Assembly: GCF_026236535.1 (NCBI RefSeq) | Contig: NZ_JAHTMW010000001.1 | Coordinates: 372,001 to 436,000 of the forward strand | Source of the DNA: Streptomyces sp. SKN60 | GTDB taxonomy: Bacteria; Actinomycetota; Actinomycetes; Streptomycetales; Streptomycetaceae | Length of the DNA: 64,000 bases | Direction of reading: 5' to 3' | Part shown: piece by piece, positions 18,238 through 26,572 of the stretch | Numbering within the stretch: the stretch's first letter is position 1 | How the letters are laid out: every line of letters begins with the position of its first letter | The notes under the pieces: generated by a model | What the model was told of the DNA's origin: nothing | The model's input: only the letters and a program-made list of their open reading frames with translations | The model's database searches: none | Made by a program: the position numbers and the translations under genes

Positions 18238-19845
18238 TCAGGCCTTCTTCGGGTCCTCCAGGCGCGGGAACAGCACCGCGCCCTTCGTGATCGTCGCGCC
18301 GGCCGGGAGCTGGCCCCAGGTGGCGGCGGACTGGACCGGCTGGGTGCCCAGGGCGCCCAGGGAGGGCTCGGCGCCCAGGGAGTCCCAGAGGGCCTGGGAG
18401 GTCTCCGGCATGATCGGGTTCAGCAGGACCGCGACCGCGCGCAGGGACTCGGCGGCCGTGTAGAGGATGGTCGCCAGGCGGGCCCGGCCCTCCTCCGACT
18501 CGTCCTTCGCGACCTTCCAGGGCTCCTGCTCCGTGATGTAGCCGTTGACCTGCTTCACGAAGTCGAAGATCGCCAGGATGCCGGCCTGGAAGTCCAGTTC
18601 CTCGCCGATCTTCCGGTCCGCCGTCTCGACCGCCTTCGCCAGGCCCTCGTGCAGCGCCTTCTCCGCGTCGCCCTCGGCCGTCGCCGCCGGCAGCTCGCCG
18701 CCGAAGTACTTGCCGACCATCGCCGCCACGCGCGAGGCGAGGTTGCCGTAGTCGTTCGCGAGCTCGGACGTGTAGCGGGCGGAGAAGTCCTCCCACGAGA
18801 ACGAGCCGTCCTGCCCGAACGCGATCGCCCGCAGGAAGTACCAGCGGTACGCGTCCACGCCGAAGTGCGAGGTCAGGTCCTGCGGCTTGATGCCGGTCAG
18901 GTTCGACTTCGACATCTTCTCGCCGCCGACCATCAGCCAGCCGTTCGCCGCGACCCGGCCCGGGACCGGCAGGCCCTGCGCCATCAGCATGGCCGGCCAG
19001 ATGATCGCGTGGAAGCGGAGGATGTCCTTGCCGATGAGGTGGACGTCGGCCGGGAAGGTCGCGTCGAACTTCTCCGGGTTCTCGTTGTAGCCGACCGCCG
19101 TCGCGTAGTTCAGGAGCGCGTCGATCCAGACATAGATCACGTGCTCCTTGTCCCACGGCACCGGGATGCCCCAGTCGAAGGTCGAGCGCGAGATGGAGAG
19201 GTCCTCAAGGCCCTGCTTGACGAAGTTCAGCACCTCGTTGCGGGCCGACTCCGGCTGCACGAAGCCCGGGTTCGCCTCGTAGAACTCGAGCAGCTTCGGA
19301 CCGTACTCGCTCAGCTTGAAGAAGTAGTTCTCCTCCTTGAGGATCTCCACCGGCTTCTTGTGGACGGCGCACAGCTTCGTGCCGTCCTCCGCCTCGATGA
19401 GGTCGCCGGGGAGCTTGAACTCCTCGCAGCCCACGCAGTACGGGCCCTCGTAGCCGCCCTTGTAGATCTCGCGCTTGTCGTACAGGTCCTGCACGAACTC
19501 CTGGACGCGGTCGGTGTGACGCTTCTGGGTGGTGCGGATGAAGTCGTCGTTCGCGATGTTCAGGTGCTCCCAGAGGGGCTTCCAGGCCTCCTCGACGAGC
19601 TTGTCGCACCACTCCTGCGGGCTGACGCCGTTCGCCTCCGCGGTGCGCATGATCTTCTGACCGTGCTCGTCCGTGCCGGTGAGGTACCACACCTTCTCAC
19701 CGCGCTGGCGGTGCCAGCGGGTGAGCACGTCGCCTGCGACGGTCGTATAGGCGTGGCCCAGGTGAGGAGCGTCGTTGACGTAGTAGATGGGGGTCGTGAC
19801 GTAGAACGCCTTCGAGCCCTGCTTCTCGGATCCAGTGGCCGCCAT
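18238..19845 (-). CDS. metG: Methionyl-tRNA synthetase
   Basis: 535 aa class I synthetase that charges initiator and elongator tRNA-Met. The HIGH box is HLGH at residues 28-31 (DAPHLGHAYTT) and the KMSKS box is KMSKS at 310-314. Between them is a connecting domain with one CVGC pair, and the C-terminal part is the anticodon-binding helical bundle; the optional C-terminal tRNA-binding EMAP domain is absent. The length fits the short actinobacterial form. The ATG at 19845 is the first methionine in frame. It is the first housekeeping gene after the island. Confidence 0.97.
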   Translation of the reverse strand: MAATGSEKQGSKAFYVTTPIYYVNDAPHLGHAYTTVAGDVLTRWHRQRGEKVWYLTGTDEHGQKIMRTAEANGVSPQEWCDKLVEEAWKPLWEHLNIANDDFIRTTQKRHTDRVQEFVQDLYDKREIYKGGYEGPYCVGCEEFKLPGDLIEAEDGTKLCAVHKKPVEILKEENYFFKLSEYGPKLLEFYEANPGFVQPESARNEVLNFVKQGLEDLSISRSTFDWGIPVPWDKEHVIYVWIDALLNYATAVGYNENPEKFDATFPADVHLIGKDILRFHAIIWPAMLMAQGLPVPGRVAANGWLMVGGEKMSKSNLTGIKPQDLTSHFGVDAYRWYFLRAIAFGQDGSFSWEDFSARYTSELANDYGNLASRVAAMVGKYFGGELPAATAEGDAEKALHEGLAKAVETADRKIGEELDFQAGILAIFDFVKQVNGYITEQEPWKVAKDESEEGRARLATILYTAAESLRAVAVLLNPIMPETSQALWDSLGAEPSLGALGTQPVQSAATWGQLPAGATITKGAVLFPRLEDPKKA

Positions 19846-19895
19846 GGTCCGAATTTTAACGGTCGGGAGGACCTGCCCTCACACGGATAAAGCCG

Positions 19896-19945
19896 GGACC
19901 GGCCCGGGGCCGGAGGGCGGTCGCCCCCCGGCCCCGGGCCGGTCC
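19896..19945 (-). terminator. Terminator of the VWA gene
   Basis: 18-bp perfect stem (19896-19913 with 19928-19945) whose loop can form a further small stem, just downstream of the VWA stop on the minus strand and before the metG start. Confidence 0.8.
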
Positions 19946-19971
19946 ATGATCAGAGCTCGGTCACGGCTCGG

Positions 19972-21288
19972 TCAGAGCGACCAGTCCGCCAGCACGCCGC
20001 GGTAGAACGCCGTGTGCGCCGTCTCGACCGGCGTCGCGCCCGCGAAGTGGACACCCGTACGGGGTGTGGCCAGCTTGCGCAGGTAGTCGAAGGCCTTGCC
20101 GTCCTCCTCGCCCCACACCGTGAAGCGCCAGTGGATCTCCCGGTCCGGGCGCTCCGCCGCGTCCGTCAGGGCCTGGGTCGCGGCCGTCTTCGACTCCGGC
20201 GCGCCGTCCGTCTGGAAGATCACCAGGGCCGGGCGGGTCGGGTCCGCGGACTTGTCGTGAAGGGCGAGGACCTCCTCGACGGCGCGGTGGTAGTTCGTCC
20301 GGCCGAGGCGGCCGAGGGTCGCGTTGATCTCCTCCAGGCGGGTGGGGGTGAGCTCGGCGGGGGTCAGCTCGGCCGTGCCGTCGATGTCCGTCGAGAAGAA
20401 GACGGTCGTCACGGCCGCGTCCTCGGAGAGGTGCGCGGCGAGCGCCACCGTCTGCTCCGCGAGGCGCTGGACCGAGCCGTCCTTGAAGTACGGGCGCATC
20501 GAACCCGACCGGTCCACCACCAGGTACACCGCCGCCCGCGCCCCGGTGAGCCCCTGCTTCTTCAGGACGGTGCCGGCCGCCTTGTACGCGTCGGAGAGGT
20601 GCGGCGCGGCGGCCTTCACCTTGGCGAGGGAGAGCGCGGGCTTGCCGGCGACAGCCGGGACCGGCTCCTCGGCCGGGGCGGGCTCCTCCTCCTGCTCCTG
20701 TACGGGGGCGGGCTCGGGCGCGACCTCCGCCTCGGGCTCTTCCTGTACGGGGGCGGGCTCGGGCGCGACCTCCGCCTCGGGCTCCTCCTGTACGGGCTCG
20801 GACTCGGGCGCGACCTCCGCCACGGGCTCAGCCGCCTCAGGCTCCACCTCAGGCTCCGCCTCCGCCTCCTGCTCGGCCGCCTCAGGCTCCGCCTCCGCCA
20901 CGACCTCCGGCTCGGCCGCCTCCGCGACGGCCTCCGCGACCTCGTCCCCCGCTCGCCGCGCCTGCGGGATCTGCGGGTTGTCGAAGGCGGCCGCCACCAG
21001 GTCCGCCGCCGCCCGCTGCGCGGGCGTCTCGGGCTTCGCCTCCGGCTCAGGGGCGAGCTCCGGCTCCGCCGGAGCCTCGGCCACCACCGGGGCCGGCACC
21101 GGGGCCGCCTCCGCCACGGTCTCCGCCACGGCCTCCGCCGCCGGCTCCGCGTCGACCTTCACCGGCTCCGCCTCGGGGGACGTCGCCTGGGCGGGGACGA
21201 CGGAGGCCGCCGTTTCCGGGACCTCGGATTCGGCGCCGTTCGCGCGGTCGCGGCCGAACACCTTGCGCAGCAAGCTCCGAATACCCAT
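19972..21288 (-). CDS. VWA-domain protein with long acidic Glu/Pro/Ala linker
   Basis: 438 aa. Residues 1-230 are low-complexity and acidic (Glu, Ala, Pro, Val), containing three 15-residue repeats (APVQEEPEAEVAPEP). Residues about 247-438 are a von Willebrand A domain with an intact MIDAS start, DRSGSM at residues 259-264, and a later TNYHRA and TDGAP. This resembles TerF/TerD-linked VWA proteins of Streptomyces, which are usually cytoplasmic; no signal peptide is seen. The repeats are a likely source of length variation. The partner protein is not in the window. Confidence 0.82.
   Translation of the reverse strand: MGIRSLLRKVFGRDRANGAESEVPETAASVVPAQATSPEAEPVKVDAEPAAEAVAETVAEAAPVPAPVVAEAPAEPELAPEPEAKPETPAQRAAADLVAAAFDNPQIPQARRAGDEVAEAVAEAAEPEVVAEAEPEAAEQEAEAEPEVEPEAAEPVAEVAPESEPVQEEPEAEVAPEPAPVQEEPEAEVAPEPAPVQEQEEEPAPAEEPVPAVAGKPALSLAKVKAAAPHLSDAYKAAGTVLKKQGLTGARAAVYLVVDRSGSMRPYFKDGSVQRLAEQTVALAAHLSEDAAVTTVFFSTDIDGTAELTPAELTPTRLEEINATLGRLGRTNYHRAVEEVLALHDKSADPTRPALVIFQTDGAPESKTAATQALTDAAERPDREIHWRFTVWGEEDGKAFDYLRKLATPRTGVHFAGATPVETAHTAFYRGVLADWSL
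20701..20835. repeat. 45-bp tandem repeats in the VWA gene
   Basis: Three copies with 45-bp period beginning at 20701, 20746 and 20791, coding for 15-residue units. The third copy is more diverged. Confidence 0.75.
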
Positions 21289-21429
21289 GGGCGAACCCCT
21301 TCACATGAGTTGGGTGCGGTATGCGTCCTATGTCCCCGGCGGAACGGCGATTCCTGGCCAGGGCGGACACGTAAGGTTAGCGGCCGCCCTCCCCGGTCCC
21401 TACGACCCGGGCGCCCGCGGTTGCCGCAG

Positions 21430-21451
21430 ATTCATCGCGCGTTCACTCTGT
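21430..21451 (+). promoter_or_regulatory. Candidate PHO box upstream of phoX
   Basis: Two adjacent 11-base units, ATTCATCGCGC and GTTCACTCTGT, match the Streptomyces PhoP direct-repeat pattern GTTCACC plus four bases (two mismatches, then one). They end about 66 bases before the phoX start, as expected for a PhoP-activated phosphatase. This is a visual match only. Confidence 0.5.
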
Positions 21452-21517
21452 CGCCGTCATCGTGCAGGCGGGCGCACCTAACGTCACGGCGGACCGCGCT
21501 CAATCATGGAGGACGAC

Positions 21518-23584
21518 GTGCGCAAACTGCTGCCGCTGCTGAGCAACCACGCCCACGGAGGCGGCCGTTCCGCCCTGACCTGCCGCTACCGCTGTGGTGA
21601 CGCCTGTTTCCAGGAGGTCCCCAACACCAGCGACAACGAGTACGTCGGTGATGTCATAGCCGGTGCGCTTTCGCGCCGTTCGCTCATGCGCGCCGCGGCC
21701 GTCGTGACCGTCGCCACCGCCGCCGGCTCCGCCGTCGCGCTGGGCGACGCGCCCGCCGCCGAGGCGCACGAGCCGGCGAAGGGCCACGGCGCCGCCAAGG
21801 CCGACGGCGCCCGCGGCCTGCGCTTCGCGCCCGTCGCGCCCAACACCGCCGACCAGGTCTCCGTCCCCGCCGGCTACTCCCAGAACGTGGTCATCCGCTG
21901 GGGCGAGCCCATCCTCCGCGGCGCCCCGGCCTTCGACTCCGAGAAGCAGACGGCCAAGGCGCAGGCCGGCCAGTTCGGCTACAACAACGACTTCCTCTCC
22001 CTGCTCCCGCTGCGCGGCGAGCACCACCGTCAGGTCCTCGTGGCCAACCACGAGTACACCGACGAGAACCTGATGTTCCGCGGCTACGACCCCGCGAACC
22101 CGACCCGCGAGCAGGTCGAGATCGCCTGGGCGGCACACGGCCTGTCCGTGGTCGTCGTGCAGGAGGAGCACCGCACCGGCCGGCTGACCCCGGTCACCCG
22201 CCACCACCTCAACCGGCGGCTCACCGCCACCAGCCGGTTCGAGCTCACCGGCCCGGCGGCGGGCGGCGCCCTGGTGAAGACCTCGGCGGACCCGGCCGGC
22301 CGCACCGTCCTCGGCACGCTCAACAACTGCGCCGGCGGCACCACCCCGTGGGGCACCACCCTCCACGGCGAGGAGAACTTCAACCAGTACTTCGCCCACG
22401 CCTCCTCCGCCACCGACAAGCGGTACGGCATCGGCACCGGGGCCTCCGAGCGCAAGTGGGAGCGCTTCGACCGGCGCTTCGACCTCGCGCAGGAGCCCAA
22501 CGAGGCACACCGCTTCGGCTGGGTCGTCGAGCTCGACCCGTACGACCCGGAGTCCACGCCCCGCAAGCGCACCGCGCTCGGCCGCTTCAAGCACGAGGCC
22601 GCCCAGCCGCGCCTGACCGCCGACGGGCGCCCGGTGGTCTACATGGGCGACGACGAGCGCTTCGACTACTTCTACAAGTTCGTCTCCTCGAAGCGGATGA
22701 AGAAGGGCGGCTCGCGCGCCGCCCACGCGCACAACCTCACCCTGCTCGACGAGGGCACCCTCTACGTCGCCAAGCTGACCGGCGACTCCCCGGCCGCCGA
22801 GATCGACGGCACCGGCAAGCTGCCCGCCGACGGCGAGTTCGACGGTTCCGGCACGTGGATCCCGCTGGCCACGGCCGGCCCGGACGGCGCCGTGTCGCAC
22901 GTGCCCGGCATGACCGCCGAGGAGGTGTACGTCTTCACCCGCCTCGCCGGTGACAAGGTCGGCGCCACCAAGATGGACCGCCCCGAGGACGTCGAGCCGT
23001 CCCCGCGCACCGGCCGCGTGTACGTCGCGCTCACCAACAACTCCGACCGCGGCAAGGCCGGCAAGGCGGCGGCCGACGAGGCGAACCCGCGCAACCTCAA
23101 CAAGCACGGCCAGATCCTGGAGCTCGCCGAGCACTGGGACGACCCGGCCTCCGACGGCTTCGCCTGGCGCCTCTTCCTGGTCGCCGGCGACCCGAACGAC
23201 CCGGCCACCTACTTCTCCGGCTTCCCGAAGGAGAGGGTCAGCCCCATCTCCTGCCCGGACAACGTGGCCTTCGACCCGCACGGCAACCTGTGGATCTCCA
23301 CCGACGGCAACCAGCTCGGCTCCCACGACGGCCTGTTCGGCGTCGCCACGCAGGGCGAGCGGCGCGGTGAGCTCAAGCAGTTCCTGACCGTGCCGACCGG
23401 CGCCGAGACCTGTGGCCCGCTGGTCCAGGACCGCCGGGTGCTGGTCTCCGTGCAGCACCCGGGCGAGCTCGACGGCGCGTCCGTCGAGAAGCCGGCCTCC
23501 GTCTGGCCCGACGGCCCCGGAAAGATCGTCCGTCCGTCGGTCGTCGCCGTCTGGCGCACCGACGGCCGCGACATCGGCGTCTGA
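21518..23584 (+). CDS. PhoX-type secreted alkaline phosphatase (DUF839)
   Basis: 688 aa. A Tat signal peptide (SRRSLMRAAAVV, RR at 53-54) follows an unusually long leader with three cysteines (22, 26, 30), a familiar feature of Streptomyces PhoX homologues. The remainder is a DUF839/PhoX domain (about 90-680), a calcium- and iron-dependent phosphatase fold; metal ligands are not individually assigned. GTG at 21518 is chosen because GGAGG lies six bases upstream and family members begin with a VRKLLPLL-like start; the ATG at 21506 overlaps that ribosome site. A PHO-box-like repeat precedes it. Confidence 0.85.
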   Translation: MRKLLPLLSNHAHGGGRSALTCRYRCGDACFQEVPNTSDNEYVGDVIAGALSRRSLMRAAAVVTVATAAGSAVALGDAPAAEAHEPAKGHGAAKADGARGLRFAPVAPNTADQVSVPAGYSQNVVIRWGEPILRGAPAFDSEKQTAKAQAGQFGYNNDFLSLLPLRGEHHRQVLVANHEYTDENLMFRGYDPANPTREQVEIAWAAHGLSVVVVQEEHRTGRLTPVTRHHLNRRLTATSRFELTGPAAGGALVKTSADPAGRTVLGTLNNCAGGTTPWGTTLHGEENFNQYFAHASSATDKRYGIGTGASERKWERFDRRFDLAQEPNEAHRFGWVVELDPYDPESTPRKRTALGRFKHEAAQPRLTADGRPVVYMGDDERFDYFYKFVSSKRMKKGGSRAAHAHNLTLLDEGTLYVAKLTGDSPAAEIDGTGKLPADGEFDGSGTWIPLATAGPDGAVSHVPGMTAEEVYVFTRLAGDKVGATKMDRPEDVEPSPRTGRVYVALTNNSDRGKAGKAAADEANPRNLNKHGQILELAEHWDDPASDGFAWRLFLVAGDPNDPATYFSGFPKERVSPISCPDNVAFDPHGNLWISTDGNQLGSHDGLFGVATQGERRGELKQFLTVPTGAETCGPLVQDRRVLVSVQHPGELDGASVEKPASVWPDGPGKIVRPSVVAVWRTDGRDIGV

Positions 23585-23615
23585 CGAGACCCGACCGGTG
23601 TGAGGGGGGCGGGCG

Positions 23616-24647
23616 TCAGCCCGTCCCCTGCTCCGCGCCGCCGCCGCTGCCGTTCCCGCCGCCGGGACCGATCCCGACGCCCTCCCGGAACCGCACGAAC
23701 TGCTCCTCCGGCTCCCCCGTGTACACCCACGGCACCCACGCCGCCCGCGCCCCGAGCAGCGTGAGCAGCGCCCGCGCCATGTCCACCTGGCCCGCGTAAC
23801 AGGCCGCGTGCGCCAGGTAGTTGAGGTCGGCCACCTCCTCCGGCGCCACCGGCATGCCCAGCTCGCGCCCGCCGATCCAGCGGGCGTACGTGCGGCGCAG
23901 CTCGGTCACCGCCAGCTCGTGCTTCCAGTGCTGGTCGAAGCCGCGCACCGGCCCCCGGCCGAGCGCCCCGTCCACCACGTACCGGTACTCCTCGACCCGC
24001 GCGATCTGCACCAGGATCGGCAGCGGCGAACCGGGCGGCGCGACGCCCGCCGCGTCCCGTGCGAAGTCGTACATCGCGCCGTGCGTCCCGTGCCAGCGCG
24101 CCGACCAGTAGCGCATCACCTGCGCGTGGCCCTCGACGTTGTACGGGTCGCGGCGCCGCAACTCGTCGAACCAGTGCCGCAGTTGGCGCCGCGGCACCCC
24201 GCCCTCGTAGAGCCGGGCCACCGAGAGCAGCGACACCCACGGCATCGGATCGGCCGGGGCCGCGTCCGCCGCCGTCAGACAGGCGTCGACGGAGGCGTCG
24301 ATCCGGCCCCGGTCGACGATGCTGCCCCGCCCGGCGGCGATGGCCGCGTCGAAGACCCGTACCACCTCGGTGGCCGCCCGCAGCACCGCCGCGTCCGGGT
24401 TGCCGGGCTCGGCGCCCCGCCAGGCCTCGACGGTCGAGCTGCCGGCCGCGGCGTGCGAGAGCAGCCGCAGCCGGTGCGTACGGCGCGGCCAGTCGTCCCC
24501 GGTGGCCCGCAGCAGATCCCGAACGCCCTGCCAGCGGCCGATCACCATGTCCTGCCGGGCCTCGGTGAGCGCCCGATCGCCGAAGTCGGGGTCGAAGTCG
24601 GGTACGAACCGGCCCTGTCTGTCCGAACGGCGGCGCAGTGCGGCCAT
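23616..24647 (-). CDS. Tetratricopeptide-like repeat protein (paralogue at 49 kb)
   Basis: 343 aa, all helical in appearance, with the middle (ADPMPWVSLLSVARL, about 130-145; RRRDPYNVEGHAQVMRYWSA; WHGTHGAMYDFARDAAG) sharing order and residues with the 358-aa protein at 49100-50176 (NDPVPWRLALDH; RRAPHHYGSHVAALKYLSAQ; WYGSHRECFDFAEQAAE). No enzyme motif, signal peptide or membrane segment is seen; TPR-like scaffolds are suspected. The ATG follows GAGGGAGG. The 31 bases to the convergent phoX leave little room. Function is unknown. Confidence 0.65.
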   Translation of the reverse strand: MAALRRRSDRQGRFVPDFDPDFGDRALTEARQDMVIGRWQGVRDLLRATGDDWPRRTHRLRLLSHAAAGSSTVEAWRGAEPGNPDAAVLRAATEVVRVFDAAIAAGRGSIVDRGRIDASVDACLTAADAAPADPMPWVSLLSVARLYEGGVPRRQLRHWFDELRRRDPYNVEGHAQVMRYWSARWHGTHGAMYDFARDAAGVAPPGSPLPILVQIARVEEYRYVVDGALGRGPVRGFDQHWKHELAVTELRRTYARWIGGRELGMPVAPEEVADLNYLAHAACYAGQVDMARALLTLLGARAAWVPWVYTGEPEEQFVRFREGVGIGPGGGNGSGGGAEQGTG

Positions 24648-24804
24648 CGGGTACCTCCCTCGCGAGGACTTCGGCTTCGGCTACGGCTACAACTGGGGGC
24701 GTACGGATACGGGTTCGGGTTCGGTTCCGGCGTATCCGAAGAGGGCGTTCGGGCGGCATCGGTTTCGGTGCCACTGCCCGGTACCCCGTATGGGCGACAG
24801 GCGG

Positions 24805-26310
24805 TCAGAAGTCCGTCGCCAGCGACTTGTCCTCCCGGCGCGCCCGCGGCGAGTCCGGCGCGGCGAAGGGTTCGGCCGCGGCGAGCACGCGGGCCGCGTC
24901 GAGGCGGGCCGGCCGGTAGTAGGCGCTGCCCTTCCGCCAGTACACGAGCATCGGGACGACACCGAGGGCGAGGCCGCCGAGGCCGATGGTCAGCGAGGTG
25001 GTGGAGAGTTCGCCGAGCGACTCGACGAAGGCCCACAGCATGAACGCCGAGCCGAGCAGCGGCCACGCCCCGCCGAGCAGGAACTCCTTCACGGAGCGCA
25101 GCAGCAGACCCTTGTACGCGACGACGGCGGCGATGCCGGCGAGCGCGTAGTAGAAGGCGATCAGCAGGCCGATCGCGCGCACCGCGTCGCCGAGGACCTG
25201 GCCGACCGAGCCGGCGGCGGCCGCGGCCGCGAACATCACGAGCGCGGCGGCGCCGACGACGGCGATCGCCACCCACGGGGTGTTCCAGCGGCGGTGGACG
25301 GTGCCGAGGGCGGCGGGCAGGGTGCGGTCGCGGCCCATCGCGAACAGCGAGCGGGTGACCTGGATGAGGGTGGTCTCCAGGGTGGCGACGGTCGACAGGA
25401 GCACCGCGAGGATCAGCAGCTTGCCGCCGACGCCGGGCCAGATCTCCTGCCCGAGGACGGCGAGGACGTTGGCGCCGCCGCGCTCGATGCGGTCGGCGCT
25501 CAGCAGCACGTTGACGGCGACGGTGAAGGCCTCGAAGAGCAGGAAGACGACCCCGACGCCGACGAGGGCGGTGAGCCCGGCGGTGCGCCGGCTGTTCCGG
25601 GTCTCCTCGCTGAGGTTGCTGGTGACGTCCCAGCCCCAGTAGTAGAAGGCGGCGATCAGCGCGCCCGCCGCGAAGCCGGACGGCCCGCGGAACTGGTCGA
25701 GGCCGAACCACGACCAGTCGAAGGCGGTCGCGTGCCCGTGGTGCGCGAAGGCGGCGAGCAGGAAGACGACGAGGAGCAGCAGTTCCACGCCGGAGAGCAG
25801 GAGTTGGGCGCGGACGGTGAGCCGGACGCCGCCGAGGACGACAAGCAGCATCATCAGGAACCAGCCGGCGCCGACGAGCGACGCGAGCACGGTGTCGTCG
25901 GCGAGTCCGGCGTCGAACAGCGACAGCGTGAGGGACCCGGCGGGCAGCGAACCCGCCACCATGAACACGGTCGTGGCGAGGACGAGCGCCCAGCCGGAGA
26001 GGAAGCCGAGGAAGGGGTGGAGGGTGCGGCCCACCCAGGAGTATCCGGCGCCCGCGTTGACGTCGATCCGGCCGAGCCGGGCGTAGGCGAGGACGATGCC
26101 GAACATCGGTATCGCGCAGTAGAGCAGCGACGCCGGTCCGGCGAGGCCGACCGCGCCGAACAGCACGGCGGTGGTCGCGGCCAGCGAGTACGCGGGGGCG
26201 CTGCCCGCCACGGCCATCACGAGGGTGTCGAACGTGCCGAGGGCGTTGGGCTGCAGACCCCGGCCGGGGGATCTGCCGGAACTGCCGGAACTGCCGGAAG
26301 CTGTGCGCAT
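24805..26310 (-). CDS. APC-family amino-acid permease
   Basis: 501 aa with about 12-14 membrane helices. Helix 1 (VMAVAGSAPAYSLAAT) matches the APC superfamily unwound region, and a NLSEETRNSRRTAGL segment is the conserved cytoplasmic loop of the amino acid-polyamine-organocation family. Helix 7-8 and the charged tail (about 470-501) follow. The substrate (amino acid or polyamine) cannot be told. The ATG at 26310 is preferred; the open frame extends 51 residues upstream through low-complexity sequence that includes three 17-bp tandem repeats and lacks family similarity. Confidence 0.85.
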   Translation of the reverse strand: MRTASGSSGSSGRSPGRGLQPNALGTFDTLVMAVAGSAPAYSLAATTAVLFGAVGLAGPASLLYCAIPMFGIVLAYARLGRIDVNAGAGYSWVGRTLHPFLGFLSGWALVLATTVFMVAGSLPAGSLTLSLFDAGLADDTVLASLVGAGWFLMMLLVVLGGVRLTVRAQLLLSGVELLLLVVFLLAAFAHHGHATAFDWSWFGLDQFRGPSGFAAGALIAAFYYWGWDVTSNLSEETRNSRRTAGLTALVGVGVVFLLFEAFTVAVNVLLSADRIERGGANVLAVLGQEIWPGVGGKLLILAVLLSTVATLETTLIQVTRSLFAMGRDRTLPAALGTVHRRWNTPWVAIAVVGAAALVMFAAAAAAGSVGQVLGDAVRAIGLLIAFYYALAGIAAVVAYKGLLLRSVKEFLLGGAWPLLGSAFMLWAFVESLGELSTTSLTIGLGGLALGVVPMLVYWRKGSAYYRPARLDAARVLAAAEPFAAPDSPRARREDKSLATDF

Positions 26311-26348
26311 GGCGGTGTCCTCGGGGACGCGGGGAGCGGGGGGAGGGG

Positions 26349-26399
26349 TACGGCGTGGGGAGGCGTGCGGCGTGGGGACGGGTGCGGCGTGGGGACGGG
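26349..26399. repeat. 17-bp tandem repeats upstream of the permease
   Basis: Three head-to-tail 17-base units, two of them TGCGGCGTGGGGACGGG exactly (26366-26382 and 26383-26399), one diverged (26349-26365), in the leader region of the permease gene. Their effect on expression is unknown. Confidence 0.75.
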
Positions 26400-26572
26400 C
26401 AGGCGGGGACGGCGTGATCGTGCCACCAGAGCTCGCTCGTGGCCGGAAAGGGGCGCGGATCACGGTGAATTCGAGCGCATCGTAGTCGTACCCGTGAGTT
26501 CCGGTAACGGCGGTGGGAGGGTTCGGTTCCGCAACCGCCGGTAACCGCTTCCGTACGCCCCTTTGGCCGGGT

